Shown: positions 54,800-63,646, counted from the first letter of the stretch. The stretch is DNA of 64,000 bases from Roseateles depolymerans (GCF_003387155.1 NZ_QUMT01000003.1:310001-374000), one strand, 5' to 3'. A program made the numbers and translations. The notes: a model not told the origin generated them from the letters alone.

Positions 54800-55245
54800 G
54801 TCCGCTCGATCCTTGGGCGGATGCTCAGGTTATTGCCCAGCGTCTTTGCCAGGGTGAGACCGAGCTGCTGGTGGTGATCGGTGCGGAGCGTTGGTGCGGA
54901 AAGTGCCAGCGGCTCCGGCCAGCTTTCGACCAGTTGGCGGCGCGATTGCCCAATCATGTCCTGCCCATGTGGCTGGACCTTGAAGACCACGCAGAGTTTC
55001 TCGGCGGCTTCATTCCTCCTGACCTGCCGCTGCTTCTTCGATGGCGACAAGGCGTTTGCGTTCAGGCGGCCGTGATCGACGACATCGCTCTGGATGCGTC
55101 CCAGGACGAGCGCGCGAAGCTCCATCCCCTGGTGATCGAGGGGATACGAGTGCGCGAACCGCATGAGGGCGATTTGATCGAGCTCCCCAGGCTATGGACG
55201 GAATTCACGACTGCGACCTGGGCCGAAGCGGGAATGGAAAGCTGA
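54796..55245 (+). CDS. Thioredoxin-like protein, T6SS-island
   Basis: 149 residues, translationally coupled (ATGA at 54796-54799). RWCGKCQRLRPAFDQLAARLP holds a CGKC redox site at residues 34-37 within a thioredoxin fold, followed by PMWLDLEDHAEFL and LPLLLRWRQGVCVQ. No signal peptide, so cytoplasmic. A dithiol-exchange protein at the end of an island with a Cys-rich toxin is notable. Substrate unknown. Confidence 0.8.
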   Translation: MSPLDPWADAQVIAQRLCQGETELLVVIGAERWCGKCQRLRPAFDQLAARLPNHVLPMWLDLEDHAEFLGGFIPPDLPLLLRWRQGVCVQAAVIDDIALDASQDERAKLHPLVIEGIRVREPHEGDLIELPRLWTEFTTATWAEAGMES

Positions 55246-55285
55246 GGACCGCGCACTCGTCAGCGCGCGGGCGACAGGGATGAAC

Positions 55286-56740
55286 TCAGGGCGCCCTCGC
55301 CCGCCCTTCCACTCCGCAGATCGGCAGGTCCCGCTCGGAAGCCGGCACCGGCACACCGGGTCGCGGCATGCGGCAGTCCGCGGCCCCTTTGCGTCCGCCT
55401 CCATTCGAGGCCCCAGCGGCCACCGACGGATCCAATTGCCGACGCAGCTCCATGACGCGGCGCTGCTCCGCCATCAACTGCTCCTGGATCTGCCGCTGCT
55501 GTTGCTGGAGCGCCGAGACATCCGCGCGGCTCTGGTTCTCCTGAGCCTGGATCATGGCGCGATACCGCCGGTCCGCTTCCAGTTCCTCGGCCATCTGTCG
55601 TGCCTGGGCCTGGGCCTGTCGCAGCTCACGCTCAGCAGCGTCGGTCTGCGCCTTCAGTTCCAGCCGGCGCAGTTCATCGCCCGCCAGGGCCGCGGATTGA
55701 CCTGCGAGTTCTTCATAGGTTCGCAATGCCTGGGCGCTGTCCTGCGCCTGCACGACGCGCCACAGGTCCTTGTCATGCGCCAGCACCACGAAGTAGCGGG
55801 CCGTGCCAACGTGGAAGAACAGCTGGGCATTGAAGCTGCCGTTGTCGGCGCGGCGCATGGACGTCAGTTGGCCGGCGGATTGCAGGCGCAGCACCTCGTC
55901 CATCAAGGGCGACCGCGGAGGCGCCAGGGTCGGTGCGGGTGCGGGGACCGCTGCGGGCGCAGGTGCGGCTGCGGCGGTCAGTGGCGCTGCAGTGGCGGCG
56001 GTGTGTGCCGATGTAGCGGCTGCGCCTCCCGCGCCAGCACCGGCCCCGGTGTTCGTGGCACCCACTGTTGGCGCAGCGAGTGCGGCAGGCGGTGTCGATG
56101 CGGACATCTGAGCACGCAGCGGAGCCGGCGCTCGTGCGAGTGTGGAAGGCTGTGCCTGTGCCTGTGGCTGCGCTGCAGCTTGCGGCGCCGCGAGAGGTGT
56201 TGCCTGAGCCTGACCCTGAGCCTGAGCTTGTTGCGGTTGCTGCGGCTGTTGCTGGCCCTGGACCGGCACCCGACTCCGCACCGACGTCGTTGTCGCGCCC
56301 GGATCTCTCGCCTCGGTCTGCGGCTGCGGCTGCGGCTGCGCAGCCCCTCCCGCCCCTGCTTCCGCCAGCGTTTCCCCCAGCAATGCAGGACGCCCGGCCT
56401 CCCCCTGCCCCGCCAGTCGGCGGAAGCTGTCGAAGCCCAGCTGGGCAGCCCGTTCATTGTCGGCCCGCACCACTCGCCGGACTTGTCCGGTTCGCGAGGT
56501 CACGGCAATGTAGTAGCGGTTGCTGCGCGGATGCAGCAGCAGCTCGATCGTGCCTTGGTCTGTCTTGAGCTTGCGCAGCGACACCAGCGCCTGCTGCGAC
56601 TGCAGCACCTGGAGCTCCATCACAACGGCCGCTTCCTGCGGCGTGGCCGTGACCGGCTGCGCCAGCGTGCTGGCATGCCAGAGCGCGACCATCAGCAACG
56701 GCAGCACCGCCAGCAAAGGACGCAGCAGCGCGTCCATCAT
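55286..56740 (-). CDS. DUF2968 protein with internal duplication
   Basis: 484 residues from the ATG at 56740. A leader-like hydrophobic segment (about 5-28, ending TLAQPV) suggests export. Residues 42-112 and 281-349 look like two copies of the same module (LLLHPRSNRYYIAV / LFFHVGTARYFVVL; RRVVRADNERAAQ / WRVVQAQDSAQAL; RLAGQ / ELAGQ). Between them is a 150-residue Gln/Ala/Pro low-complexity linker; after them an 80-residue coiled coil (RAMIQAQENQSR...MAEQRRVMELRRQ). Only the second module plus coiled coil matches usual DUF2968 proteins. The start is uncertain; the frame opens at 57208. Confidence 0.75.
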   Translation of the reverse strand: MMDALLRPLLAVLPLLMVALWHASTLAQPVTATPQEAAVVMELQVLQSQQALVSLRKLKTDQGTIELLLHPRSNRYYIAVTSRTGQVRRVVRADNERAAQLGFDSFRRLAGQGEAGRPALLGETLAEAGAGGAAQPQPQPQTEARDPGATTTSVRSRVPVQGQQQPQQPQQAQAQGQAQATPLAAPQAAAQPQAQAQPSTLARAPAPLRAQMSASTPPAALAAPTVGATNTGAGAGAGGAAATSAHTAATAAPLTAAAAPAPAAVPAPAPTLAPPRSPLMDEVLRLQSAGQLTSMRRADNGSFNAQLFFHVGTARYFVVLAHDKDLWRVVQAQDSAQALRTYEELAGQSAALAGDELRRLELKAQTDAAERELRQAQAQARQMAEELEADRRYRAMIQAQENQSRADVSALQQQQRQIQEQLMAEQRRVMELRRQLDPSVAAGASNGGGRKGAADCRMPRPGVPVPASERDLPICGVEGRARAP

Positions 56741-57326
56741 GCGTCGCAGTGCGGACCGCCAGCCCTGTGCACCCGTCTGCGCTTCGTCAAACGTCGGCAG
56801 TGGCGGGCGCAGGCTCACGGAGCCCGCATCGGACGCAGCTCGCGGCGCCGGCAAGCCCCGCCGAAGACCCCGAAGACCCCGAACACGCCGCACATGCAGC
56901 ACACGCTGCAGCGCCAGGTCCGTCGTGGACCCGATCGCAGTCCGCAGCAAGGGGCGCACCGCGGCATCAGGCCAGAGGGCAGAAAGTAAGGCGGCATGAA
57001 GCCGCATGGCTGGGCGCTGCGTCATGTCAGAGAGTCCGAGGCGGTGGAAGGAAGCGCATTGTTGGAAGCTCTTCGCAACGGGTCTGTCGAATTGGTCAAC
57101 ATCCCGGCGGCCCCACAAACACTGGCCAGTCGGCCACTCCTCGTTCAAGTCAGGCGACCACAAACTTTCATAAGCGGCCTGCAACATCAGGTCATGTGAA
57201 GAAGCCACACAGCCCGGTGATCGCCTTCAAACCCACCAGGCTCCGACAGGTTTCTGAAGGGCACTTGATGCATGCTGCGCACCTGACTGTCGCCCTCCGG
57301 CGGACACCTCACAAGAAAGACAACCC
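56741..57326. other. Long non-coding stretch upstream of ABC transporter
   Basis: 586 bases with no gene that I can support. It includes the upstream open part of the DUF2968 frame, which has poor codon use and Arg-rich repeats (short GAAGACCCC tandem copies near 56865), and the leader of the transporter operon. No promoter is clear; a riboswitch was looked for and not seen. Confidence 0.4.
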
Positions 57327-59054
57327 ATGAACCGCCGCGAATTCTTTCCGCGGCAGGTCGTCGATGCGGGCGCAAACCGCTGGGACTGGGCGCTGCTGCC
57401 CCTGGTCCTGGCCGCACTGGTCCTGCTGGCCTACGGCGCAGCACAGATGACCCGTCCGTTCGAGCTTGGCGACCCGCTGCCGCTGTCGCTGGACCCGACC
57501 CTGCTGCCTTATTACCTGCTGCGCACCAACCTGCGGATGCTGGCCGCCATGGTGCTGGCCCTGCTCTTCAGCGCGGTCTTCGGCGTGCTGGCGGCCAAGG
57601 TGCGCGCGGCCGAAAAGGTGCTGGTGCCGATGCTGGACATCCTGCAGTCCATTCCCATCCTCGGGTTCCTGTCGATCACGGTGACCGGCTTCATCGCCCT
57701 GTTCCCCGGCAACCTGCTGGGGGTGGAATGCGCCGCCATCTTTGCCATCTTCACCTCGCAGGCCTGGAACATGGCCTTCAGCCTCTACCAGTCGCTGCGC
57801 ACCGTGCCGGCCGAGCTGCAGGAGGCAGCAGAGGTCTTCCAGCTGTCCCACTGGCAACGCTTCTGGCGGCTGGAGCTGCCCTACGCCATGCCGGCACTGC
57901 TGTGGAACATGATGATGTCCATGTCCGGCGGCTGGTTCTTTGTGGTGCAGTCCGAGGCCATCTCGGTCTCCAACCAGAACATCAAGCTGCCGGGCGTGGG
58001 CTCGTACATCGCACTGGCCATCGAGTCCCGCAACATGTCGGCCATCCTGTGGGCCATCCTGTGCATGCTGGTGGGCATCCTGCTGTATGACCAGCTGGTG
58101 TTCCGTCCGCTGGTGGCCTGGGCCGACAAGTTCCGCTTCGAGGACAGCGGTACGGAGAACGTGCCTGAATCGTGGATGCTGAACTGGCTGCGCCGCACCC
58201 GCGCGACGCGCCGCCTGGGCACCTGGTTCGTGAACCGTCTGGAGCACAGCCTGATCTGGTTCCGCCGCTCGCACGACGGCACGTCCATCCTCGCCCGCCA
58301 GCGCCAGGGCACCCCCACCCTGCAGCGCCTGTGGGACGCGGTGCTGGCCGCGGCGGTGATGCTGGCCGTGTGGCGGCTCATCGAGTTCGTGCACACCGAA
58401 GTCGGCTGGTCCGAAGCGGGTCATGTCTTCATGCTGGGCGGCATCACGCTGCTGCGGGTGATGGTGCTGATTGCGCTGGCCGCGATGGTGTGGGTGCCGG
58501 TGGGCATCTGGATTGGCCTGAATCCACGCTGGAGCGGACGGCTGCAGGCCGTGGCGCAGTTCCTGGCCGCGTTCCCCGCCAACCTGCTCTATCCGGTGGC
58601 CGTGATCGCGGTGGTGCATTGGAAGCTCAATGCCGATGTGTGGCTGTCGCCCCTGATGATCTTCGGCACGCAGTGGTATGTACTGTTCAACGTCATCGCC
58701 GGTGCATCGACCATTCCGGCCGAACTGCGTCATGCGGCCGGCAACCTGGGCCTGACCGGCTGGCTGAAGTGGCGTCGTTACCTGCTGCCCGCCGTATTCC
58801 CCAGCTTCGTCACCGGCGCCATCACCGCCAGCGGCGGCTCATGGAATGCCAGCATCGTGGCGGAATACGTCAGCTGGGGCGACACCACCGTGCAGGCCCA
58901 CGGCCTGGGCGCCTACATCGCGCAGATGACGGCCCAGGGGGACTTTCCCCGCATCGCCCTGGGCATCGGCGTGATGTGCATCTTCGTGATGGGCCTGAAT
59001 CATTTTGTCTGGCGCCGCCTCTATCGGCTGGCCGAGGACCGCATGCATCTTTGA
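57327..59054 (+). CDS. Anion-type ABC transporter, duplicated permease
   Basis: 575 residues with about 12 membrane helices in two homologous halves (each with an EAA-like loop: VPAELQEAAEVFQLSHWQRFWRLELP and IPAELRHAAGNLGLTGWLKWRRYLLP). This architecture matches COG4986, the duplicated permease of anion-type importers related to nitrate/taurine/bicarbonate systems. It pairs with the ATPase starting 21 bases downstream. No binding protein is present nearby. Substrate unknown. Confidence 0.88.
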   Translation: MNRREFFPRQVVDAGANRWDWALLPLVLAALVLLAYGAAQMTRPFELGDPLPLSLDPTLLPYYLLRTNLRMLAAMVLALLFSAVFGVLAAKVRAAEKVLVPMLDILQSIPILGFLSITVTGFIALFPGNLLGVECAAIFAIFTSQAWNMAFSLYQSLRTVPAELQEAAEVFQLSHWQRFWRLELPYAMPALLWNMMMSMSGGWFFVVQSEAISVSNQNIKLPGVGSYIALAIESRNMSAILWAILCMLVGILLYDQLVFRPLVAWADKFRFEDSGTENVPESWMLNWLRRTRATRRLGTWFVNRLEHSLIWFRRSHDGTSILARQRQGTPTLQRLWDAVLAAAVMLAVWRLIEFVHTEVGWSEAGHVFMLGGITLLRVMVLIALAAMVWVPVGIWIGLNPRWSGRLQAVAQFLAAFPANLLYPVAVIAVVHWKLNADVWLSPLMIFGTQWYVLFNVIAGASTIPAELRHAAGNLGLTGWLKWRRYLLPAVFPSFVTGAITASGGSWNASIVAEYVSWGDTTVQAHGLGAYIAQMTAQGDFPRIALGIGVMCIFVMGLNHFVWRRLYRLAEDRMHL

Positions 59055-59075
59055 ATCGGTGTCGAAGGAGTCTTC

Positions 59076-60392
59076 ATGTCCGCCACCATCCTCGAACTGA
59101 CCGGCGTCGGCAAGACGTTCCGCTCCGCCGACGGACACCTGCGCCCGGTGCTGCAGGACGTCGATTTCCATCTGCGTGACGGCGAGATCGTCGCGCTGCT
59201 GGGCCAGTCCGGCTCCGGCAAGAGCACGCTGCTGCGCATCATGGCCGGCCTGGTCAAGGCGGACCATGGCCAGGTGCGTTACCGCGGTCAGCCGCTGTTT
59301 GGCCCGGCCCGGGGCATCAGCATGGTGTTCCAGTCCTTTGCGCTGTTCCCGTGGCTGACGGTGCAGCAGAACGTCGAGCTGGGGCTGGAGGCCCGTGGCA
59401 TGCCCAAGGCCGAACGCGAAAAGCGGGCCGAGGCGGCCATTGCACTGATCGGGCTGGCGGGTTTTGAAGGGGCCCTGCCGCGGGAGCTGTCCGGCGGCAT
59501 GCGCCAGCGAGTGGGTATCGCCCGGGCGCTGGTGACCGAGCCGGATGTGCTGCTGATGGACGAGGCCTTTTCCGCGCTGGACGTGCTCACCGGCGAGCGA
59601 CTGCGGGAGGACATCCTGGAGTTGTGGCAGGACGGCGGCATGCCGACCAAGGCGATGCTCGTGGTCTCCCACAACATTGAGGAAGCGGTGCTGATGGCGG
59701 ACCGGGTGCTGATCTTCGCCAGCGACCCCGGCCGCATCCGTTGCCAGCTGTCCGTGCAGTTGCCGCGCCCGCGCAATCCGGAAAGCGCCGATGTGCGCGC
59801 GCTCATCGATGAGGTCTATGCCCTGATGACGGCGGGTGCGTCCCGCCCGGGTCGCGGCCATGGCGCCGTGGAGACCGGTGCTGCGGCGCCGCCGCTGGTC
59901 GAGCGCCTGCCGTCGGCCGATGTGGCCCGCATGGACGCCCTGCTGGAGCTGCTGGCCGAGCCGCCCTTCAACGGCCGGGCCGACCTGCCCCCGCTGAGCG
60001 AGGAGTCCGGCCTGTCCGACGCCGAATTGCTGCCGGTGGCCCATGCGCTGGCGCTGCTGGGCCTGGCGCAACTGGACAGCGGCGACCTGCAGATCACCCC
60101 GCTGGGCCGTCGTTATGTGGAGGGTCCGAATGAGCTGCGGCGCGGCCTGTTTGGCCAGCAGCTGATGACCCATGTGCCGCTGATCGGACACATCCGCCAC
60201 AGCCTGGAGCAGGAGGCGACCGGCCAGTTGATGGACACCCCGGTGCGGCGTCTGCTCTCCGAGCATCTGAACGACGAGGAAGCCGATGCGGTGATGAAGA
60301 CCGCCGTCTCCTGGGCCCGCCACGGCGAGGTGTTCGAATACGACTACAACACGGGCAAGCTCAGCGTGCCCGATGGCGATGCGCTGACCTGA
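59076..60392 (+). CDS. ABC ATPase with AAA-associated C-terminal domain
   Basis: 438 residues. Walker A GQSGSGKST at 43-51, Q-loop VFQSFALFPWLTV, signature LSGGMRQRVGIARAL, Walker B VLLMDEAFSALDV. After the NBD (about residue 250) a C-terminal winged-helix-like AAA-associated domain (about 290-430) contains LPPLSEESGLSDAELLPVAHALALLGLAQLDSGDLQITPLGRRYVEG-type sequence. Such ATPases always pair with the duplicated permease upstream. Confidence 0.92.
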   Translation: MSATILELTGVGKTFRSADGHLRPVLQDVDFHLRDGEIVALLGQSGSGKSTLLRIMAGLVKADHGQVRYRGQPLFGPARGISMVFQSFALFPWLTVQQNVELGLEARGMPKAEREKRAEAAIALIGLAGFEGALPRELSGGMRQRVGIARALVTEPDVLLMDEAFSALDVLTGERLREDILELWQDGGMPTKAMLVVSHNIEEAVLMADRVLIFASDPGRIRCQLSVQLPRPRNPESADVRALIDEVYALMTAGASRPGRGHGAVETGAAAPPLVERLPSADVARMDALLELLAEPPFNGRADLPPLSEESGLSDAELLPVAHALALLGLAQLDSGDLQITPLGRRYVEGPNELRRGLFGQQLMTHVPLIGHIRHSLEQEATGQLMDTPVRRLLSEHLNDEEADAVMKTAVSWARHGEVFEYDYNTGKLSVPDGDALT

Positions 60393-60397
60393 GAGGG

Positions 60398-60790
60398 TCA
60401 CGCATCCACAAACGCCGCTGCGATCATGGCGCCGACATTGACCGGCGCCTCCTCCTCGCGCGGGCAGTAGACGATGTCCCCCACCTGGATCGCGCTGCCG
60501 CTCAGCACGCAGGTGCCGGTGCGCTTGGCCGGCACCATGTCCCAGATCTGATAGCCGTAATGGCAGACGCCGGGGTCGGACCAGGAAATGGCCGCCGTGC
60601 GCGGCGTGGGCCGGTCCAGCACATGGATGCGTGCCGGCGGGCGCGGCGGCCCGTCATTCACCGTCCGGCGGACCGCCGCACGGCCCACGGCCAGCCCACC
60701 CGGCATCCGCTCGTTCGCCTCACGCGCCCCCAGCCAGGCGATCGTGCGCAACCAACCCTCCTGGGGCATTTGCTTGTGCTCGCTGTGCAT
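60398..60790 (-). CDS. DUF3331 family protein
   Basis: 130 residues from the ATG at 60790; a GTG at 60799 is an alternative. The C-terminal half WSDPGVCHYGYQIWDMVPAKRTGTCVLSGSAIQVGDIVYCP is typical of DUF3331, a Burkholderiales family of unknown function; three Cys in this region may bind metal. The gene ends 5 bases from the convergent ATPase stop. Confidence 0.8.
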   Translation of the reverse strand: MHSEHKQMPQEGWLRTIAWLGAREANERMPGGLAVGRAAVRRTVNDGPPRPPARIHVLDRPTPRTAAISWSDPGVCHYGYQIWDMVPAKRTGTCVLSGSAIQVGDIVYCPREEEAPVNVGAMIAAAFVDA

Positions 60791-60903
60791 GCCTGCCACA
60801 CCTTTCCGAAAATGGTCTGCCGGGAAGCGTTCCCGCCAATGTCGTTGTCAGAGACTTCTGAAATAATTCAACGAGTGATGAATATAGCAAAGAAGGCCAT
60901 CCG

Positions 60904-61566
60904 ATGAGTGCGTCCCCCCGCTCTCCCTGCAGCGAGGCGCGTGTGGCACGCAGCCGCGGGCGTCCCTGCAGCCAGACGGTGCAGGGCGCGGACGCGCTGC
61001 TTCGCACGGCGCGGGGCATCTTTGCCCGGCGCGGGTATGAGGCCACCAGCGTGCGGGACATCGCCCGCCAGGCGGGGGTGGACGCCGCCCTGATCGCCCA
61101 TCATTTCGGCTCCAAGGAAGCGCTGTGGCGTGCGGTGGTGGAGCAGATCGCCTGCACCATCGATCCGATGCTGGTGCGGGTGGCGGACCTGCGCAGCCGC
61201 GCAGAGCTCTCCCCCCGCCAGCGGGTGGAACAGGCGCTGGAGCACTTCATGGACAGGGTGTTCGAGGACCCGGACATCGGCATGTTCTTCTCCACCGCCG
61301 CCACCGAGGAAGGGGAGCGGCTCAATCTGCTGGTGGATCGAATGGTGAAGCCCTTTCATGCGGTCTTCCTCCCCCTGATGGAAGACGCGATTCAGGCCCA
61401 GGAGATACGGGCCTGCGATCCGGCCCTGATGTTTTCGATGCTCACCCACGGCATCAGCAAGACGGTGGCATATGCGCATGTGATGCGCGCGGTGTCGCCA
61501 CTGCCGGAGGATCCGGTCCGGTTCAAGTCGGAACTGCGCCGGGTGGTGGCTGCGCTGCTGGCCTGA
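60904..61566 (+). CDS. TetR family transcriptional regulator
   Basis: 220 residues. The HTH region (about 30-75) is VRDIARQAGVDAALIAHHFGSKEAL, followed by a helical ligand domain of the CecR/YbiH-like type (RVEQALEHFMDRVFEDPDIGMFFS). Divergent from the DUF3331 gene, with an AT-richer 100-base gap that would hold both promoters. Regulated target unknown. Confidence 0.9.
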   Translation: MSASPRSPCSEARVARSRGRPCSQTVQGADALLRTARGIFARRGYEATSVRDIARQAGVDAALIAHHFGSKEALWRAVVEQIACTIDPMLVRVADLRSRAELSPRQRVEQALEHFMDRVFEDPDIGMFFSTAATEEGERLNLLVDRMVKPFHAVFLPLMEDAIQAQEIRACDPALMFSMLTHGISKTVAYAHVMRAVSPLPEDPVRFKSELRRVVAALLA

Positions 61567-62042
61567 TCAGGATCGCCCCCCGTGGACAACTTTCAGCGCA
61601 CGCTGCGGCTGTTCATAGGTTCTGTGGACAAGCCTGTTGGAAGCCCGGGCAGGGATGCTGCAAGTGCTTGTCAGCATTGGAAGAAGCCTGCAGTGCCTCA
61701 CTTTGAGGCAGTCACCGCGCAGCCCTCTGCGGACCCAAAGACGCGTGCGGCAAGCGACCCGGAGTCGCCGCCAAAGCCCGCATTCGAGTTGACAGCCCGC
61801 GCCTGGGGACAACTTTTCCGGCGCGGGCTCGCGGGGACTTCACTGTTCACCCGTTCTGTGGACAAGTCTGTTGGAAGACCGGGCAGCAGTTGCACAACTC
61901 GTTGATTTCAAAGGGGATCACTTCCACTGCCTCATTTTGAAGCAGTATCCACAGGGGCTGCCGGCGCGGGGGTGCGGCGGGGGACAAGTCCGCGCTGCCC
62001 GGCGTCTCGCCCTCTCCGACCGCGCTTTCTGATTGCGCCCGC
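61567..62042. other. 476-base intergenic region
   Basis: Between the TetR gene and the convergent FAH-family gene. Apart from the duplicated element there is no coding frame I trust, no clear promoter and no tRNA. Confidence 0.5.
61581..61953. repeat. Duplicated intergenic element with DnaA-box-like sites
   Basis: Two diverged direct copies, about 61581-61713 and 61804-61946. Shared in order: GGACAACTTT, then TTCTGTGGACAAG-CTGTTGGAAG-CCGGGCAG, then a hairpin ending GCCTCACTTTGAGGCAGT (first copy) or GCCTCATTTTGAAGCAGT (second). Each copy carries TGTGGACAA (61623-61631; 61857-61865), equal to TTGTCCACA on the other strand, with weaker variants at 61581 and 61804 and GTATCCACA at 61945-61953. 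Confidence 0.7.
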
Positions 62043-62864
62043 TCAAACGATGCGCAGGCCCAGGTTGGGCAACCCGTCGATATGGCAGTCGAGGACGTCG
62101 CCCTTGACCACCGGCCCGACGTTTTCCGGCGTGCCGCTGTAGATGATGTCCCCGGGGAGCAGCTCGAACGCCTTGGACAGATTGGAGATCTGCTCGGCCA
62201 CGCTCCAGATCATCATGCTCAGGTCGGCGCTCTGGCGGGTCTCGCCATTGACCTTCAGCCAGATGGCGCCTTGCTTGGGATGTCCCACCAGACTCACCGG
62301 ATGAATGGGACCAATCGGCGCCGCATGGTCAAAGCTCTTGCCGATCTCCCAAGGCTTCTTTTCGTTGCCCATGGCGCGCTGCAGGTCCCGCCGGGTCATG
62401 TCCAGCCCGATGGCATAGCCATAGACCAGGTCCAGGGCCTGCTCGACCGGCACGTCGCGCCCGCCCTTGTGCAGCGCGGCCACCAGTTCCACCTCGTAGT
62501 GATAGTTCTTCGTCAGCGTCGGATAGGGATGGTCTGCCACGGTCCCGGGGGCCACGTTTTGAATGGCATCGGTGGGTTTCTGGAAAAAAAACGGCGGCTC
62601 GCGCGTCGGGTCGCTGCCCATCTCCCGTGCATGCGCCGCGTAATTGCGGCCAATGCAATAGATGCGACGGACCGGGAACTGCAGGGTGCTGCCGGCAATG
62701 GGAATGGTGGTGGGCGTGACCTCGAACGGCGTCTTGGGAGCAGTCTGCGCTTGTCCCGGCAGCGCACAGCCGGCGACGGCCCCCGCTGCCATGGCCGCTG
62801 AGGTGCTGAGCAACGAGCGGCGCGCGAGGCCCCGGGGCCGGAGCCCGGAGAACGAATCGGTCAT
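62043..62864 (-). CDS. Fumarylacetoacetate hydrolase-family protein, Tat-exported
   Basis: 273 residues. The ATG at 62864 follows CAGGAGA. The leader RGLARRSLLSTSAAMAAGAVAGCALPG is a twin-arginine signal with a lipobox-like Cys. The mature part is an FAH fold: CIGRNYAAHAREMG, FFFQKPTDAI, YEVELVAALHKGG, YGYAIGLDMTRRDLQ and PGDIIYSGTPENVGPV. These hydrolases/isomerases act on acylpyruvates or 2-oxo-hept-3-ene-dioates; export is unusual for them. Confidence 0.88.
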   Translation of the reverse strand: MTDSFSGLRPRGLARRSLLSTSAAMAAGAVAGCALPGQAQTAPKTPFEVTPTTIPIAGSTLQFPVRRIYCIGRNYAAHAREMGSDPTREPPFFFQKPTDAIQNVAPGTVADHPYPTLTKNYHYEVELVAALHKGGRDVPVEQALDLVYGYAIGLDMTRRDLQRAMGNEKKPWEIGKSFDHAAPIGPIHPVSLVGHPKQGAIWLKVNGETRQSADLSMMIWSVAEQISNLSKAFELLPGDIIYSGTPENVGPVVKGDVLDCHIDGLPNLGLRIV

Positions 62865-63033
62865 GGAAGTCTCCTGAGGGTGTGATGGAACCCGTGAGAC
62901 TGAGACTAGCCCCGCGCCTCGGCCAGGGCCTATCCGCGTTTGCCACGAAAGGCTGCACGGGGATGCGATTAGCGATCCATCAGGACGAGCCTTCCACGCC
63001 AGCGGCGACGCCCATGTCCTTGGCCGCCTGCCC

Positions 63034-63360
63034 TCAAGCCTGCCAGACGCCGAACCCCGCCTCCCGCAGGCCGATGGCCAGCTCCACCTCCATCTCGCAC
63101 GCGGCCTCATACGGCATCGGGTTGTAGACCTCATAGAGCTGCGGCAGCAACCGCAGCCCGTAGTCGAAGACAAACCGGTTGGCCTGGATGCCGGCCTTGT
63201 GCTTGTCAAAGCGCAGGTCCGGGTCCAGGCCCGTCATGCCCACATAGACGAACGGTTTGCCCAGTTGATAGTCCGGATTGGCGCGGCGAAAGCGCGGCTC
63301 GTTCCAGACCCGGTCCGACAGTTCAACGACGTAGACGTGATGGTGATGGCGGCGGGACAT
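63034..63360 (-). CDS. GIY-YIG-like protein
   Basis: 108 residues. HVYVVELSDRVWNEPRF and GKPFVYVGMTGLDPDLRFDKHKAGIQANRFV carry the paired strands YVVEL/YVGMTG and the conserved Arg that resemble a GIY-YIG nuclease domain, with an acidic MEVELAIGLREAG near the end supplying the usual Glu. Small GIY-YIG proteins of unknown role are widespread. Confidence 0.7.
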   Translation of the reverse strand: MSRRHHHHVYVVELSDRVWNEPRFRRANPDYQLGKPFVYVGMTGLDPDLRFDKHKAGIQANRFVFDYGLRLLPQLYEVYNPMPYEAACEMEVELAIGLREAGFGVWQA

Positions 63361-63646
63361 GAGGACGGCCAGGCGCTCGAAAGGCGGCGCAGAAGGCGGA
63401 GCAGAAGACAGCGCAGAGTCCGATTGTGCAGGCGCTCCACCCCCGCACGCTCGCCCGGTCGTGATGAGATCCGCACATCGCGTGGTCCGATGGCAACGGC
63501 AATGACACCGTTACCAGCGAGTTTTAGAGGCATCTGTCCATAAAGCACGAAAAGGCCGGTGAACCGACCGCACCACCCTTTGTGGAAACCGGGTGCCGGT
63601 GACTACATTGAAGAGCTCCGCAGAGACTCAGGACAAGGGACAAGTC
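63361..63646. other. Intergenic region before chemoreceptor
   Basis: 286 bases holding promoters for the divergent GIY-YIG-like and chemoreceptor genes. It includes a TGTGGAAAC but no convincing sigma-28 promoter (TAAAGCAC near 63542 is followed by GCCGG too soon). Confidence 0.4.

Noticed and set aside
56740-57208. Extending the DUF2968 protein to an upstream start
   Set aside because: The upstream codons are Arg/Leu-rich with GGGTCTTCG repeats and atypical; the leader-like segment begins at 56740.
61567-62042. Possible replication origin
   Set aside because: DnaA-box-like sites are present, but there is no dnaA, dnaN, parAB or rep gene in the window and no AT-rich unwinding region.
63542-63570. 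Flagellar sigma-28 promoter for the right-edge chemoreceptor
   Set aside because: TAAAG is present but the GCCG element follows after about 10 bases rather than the needed 15.
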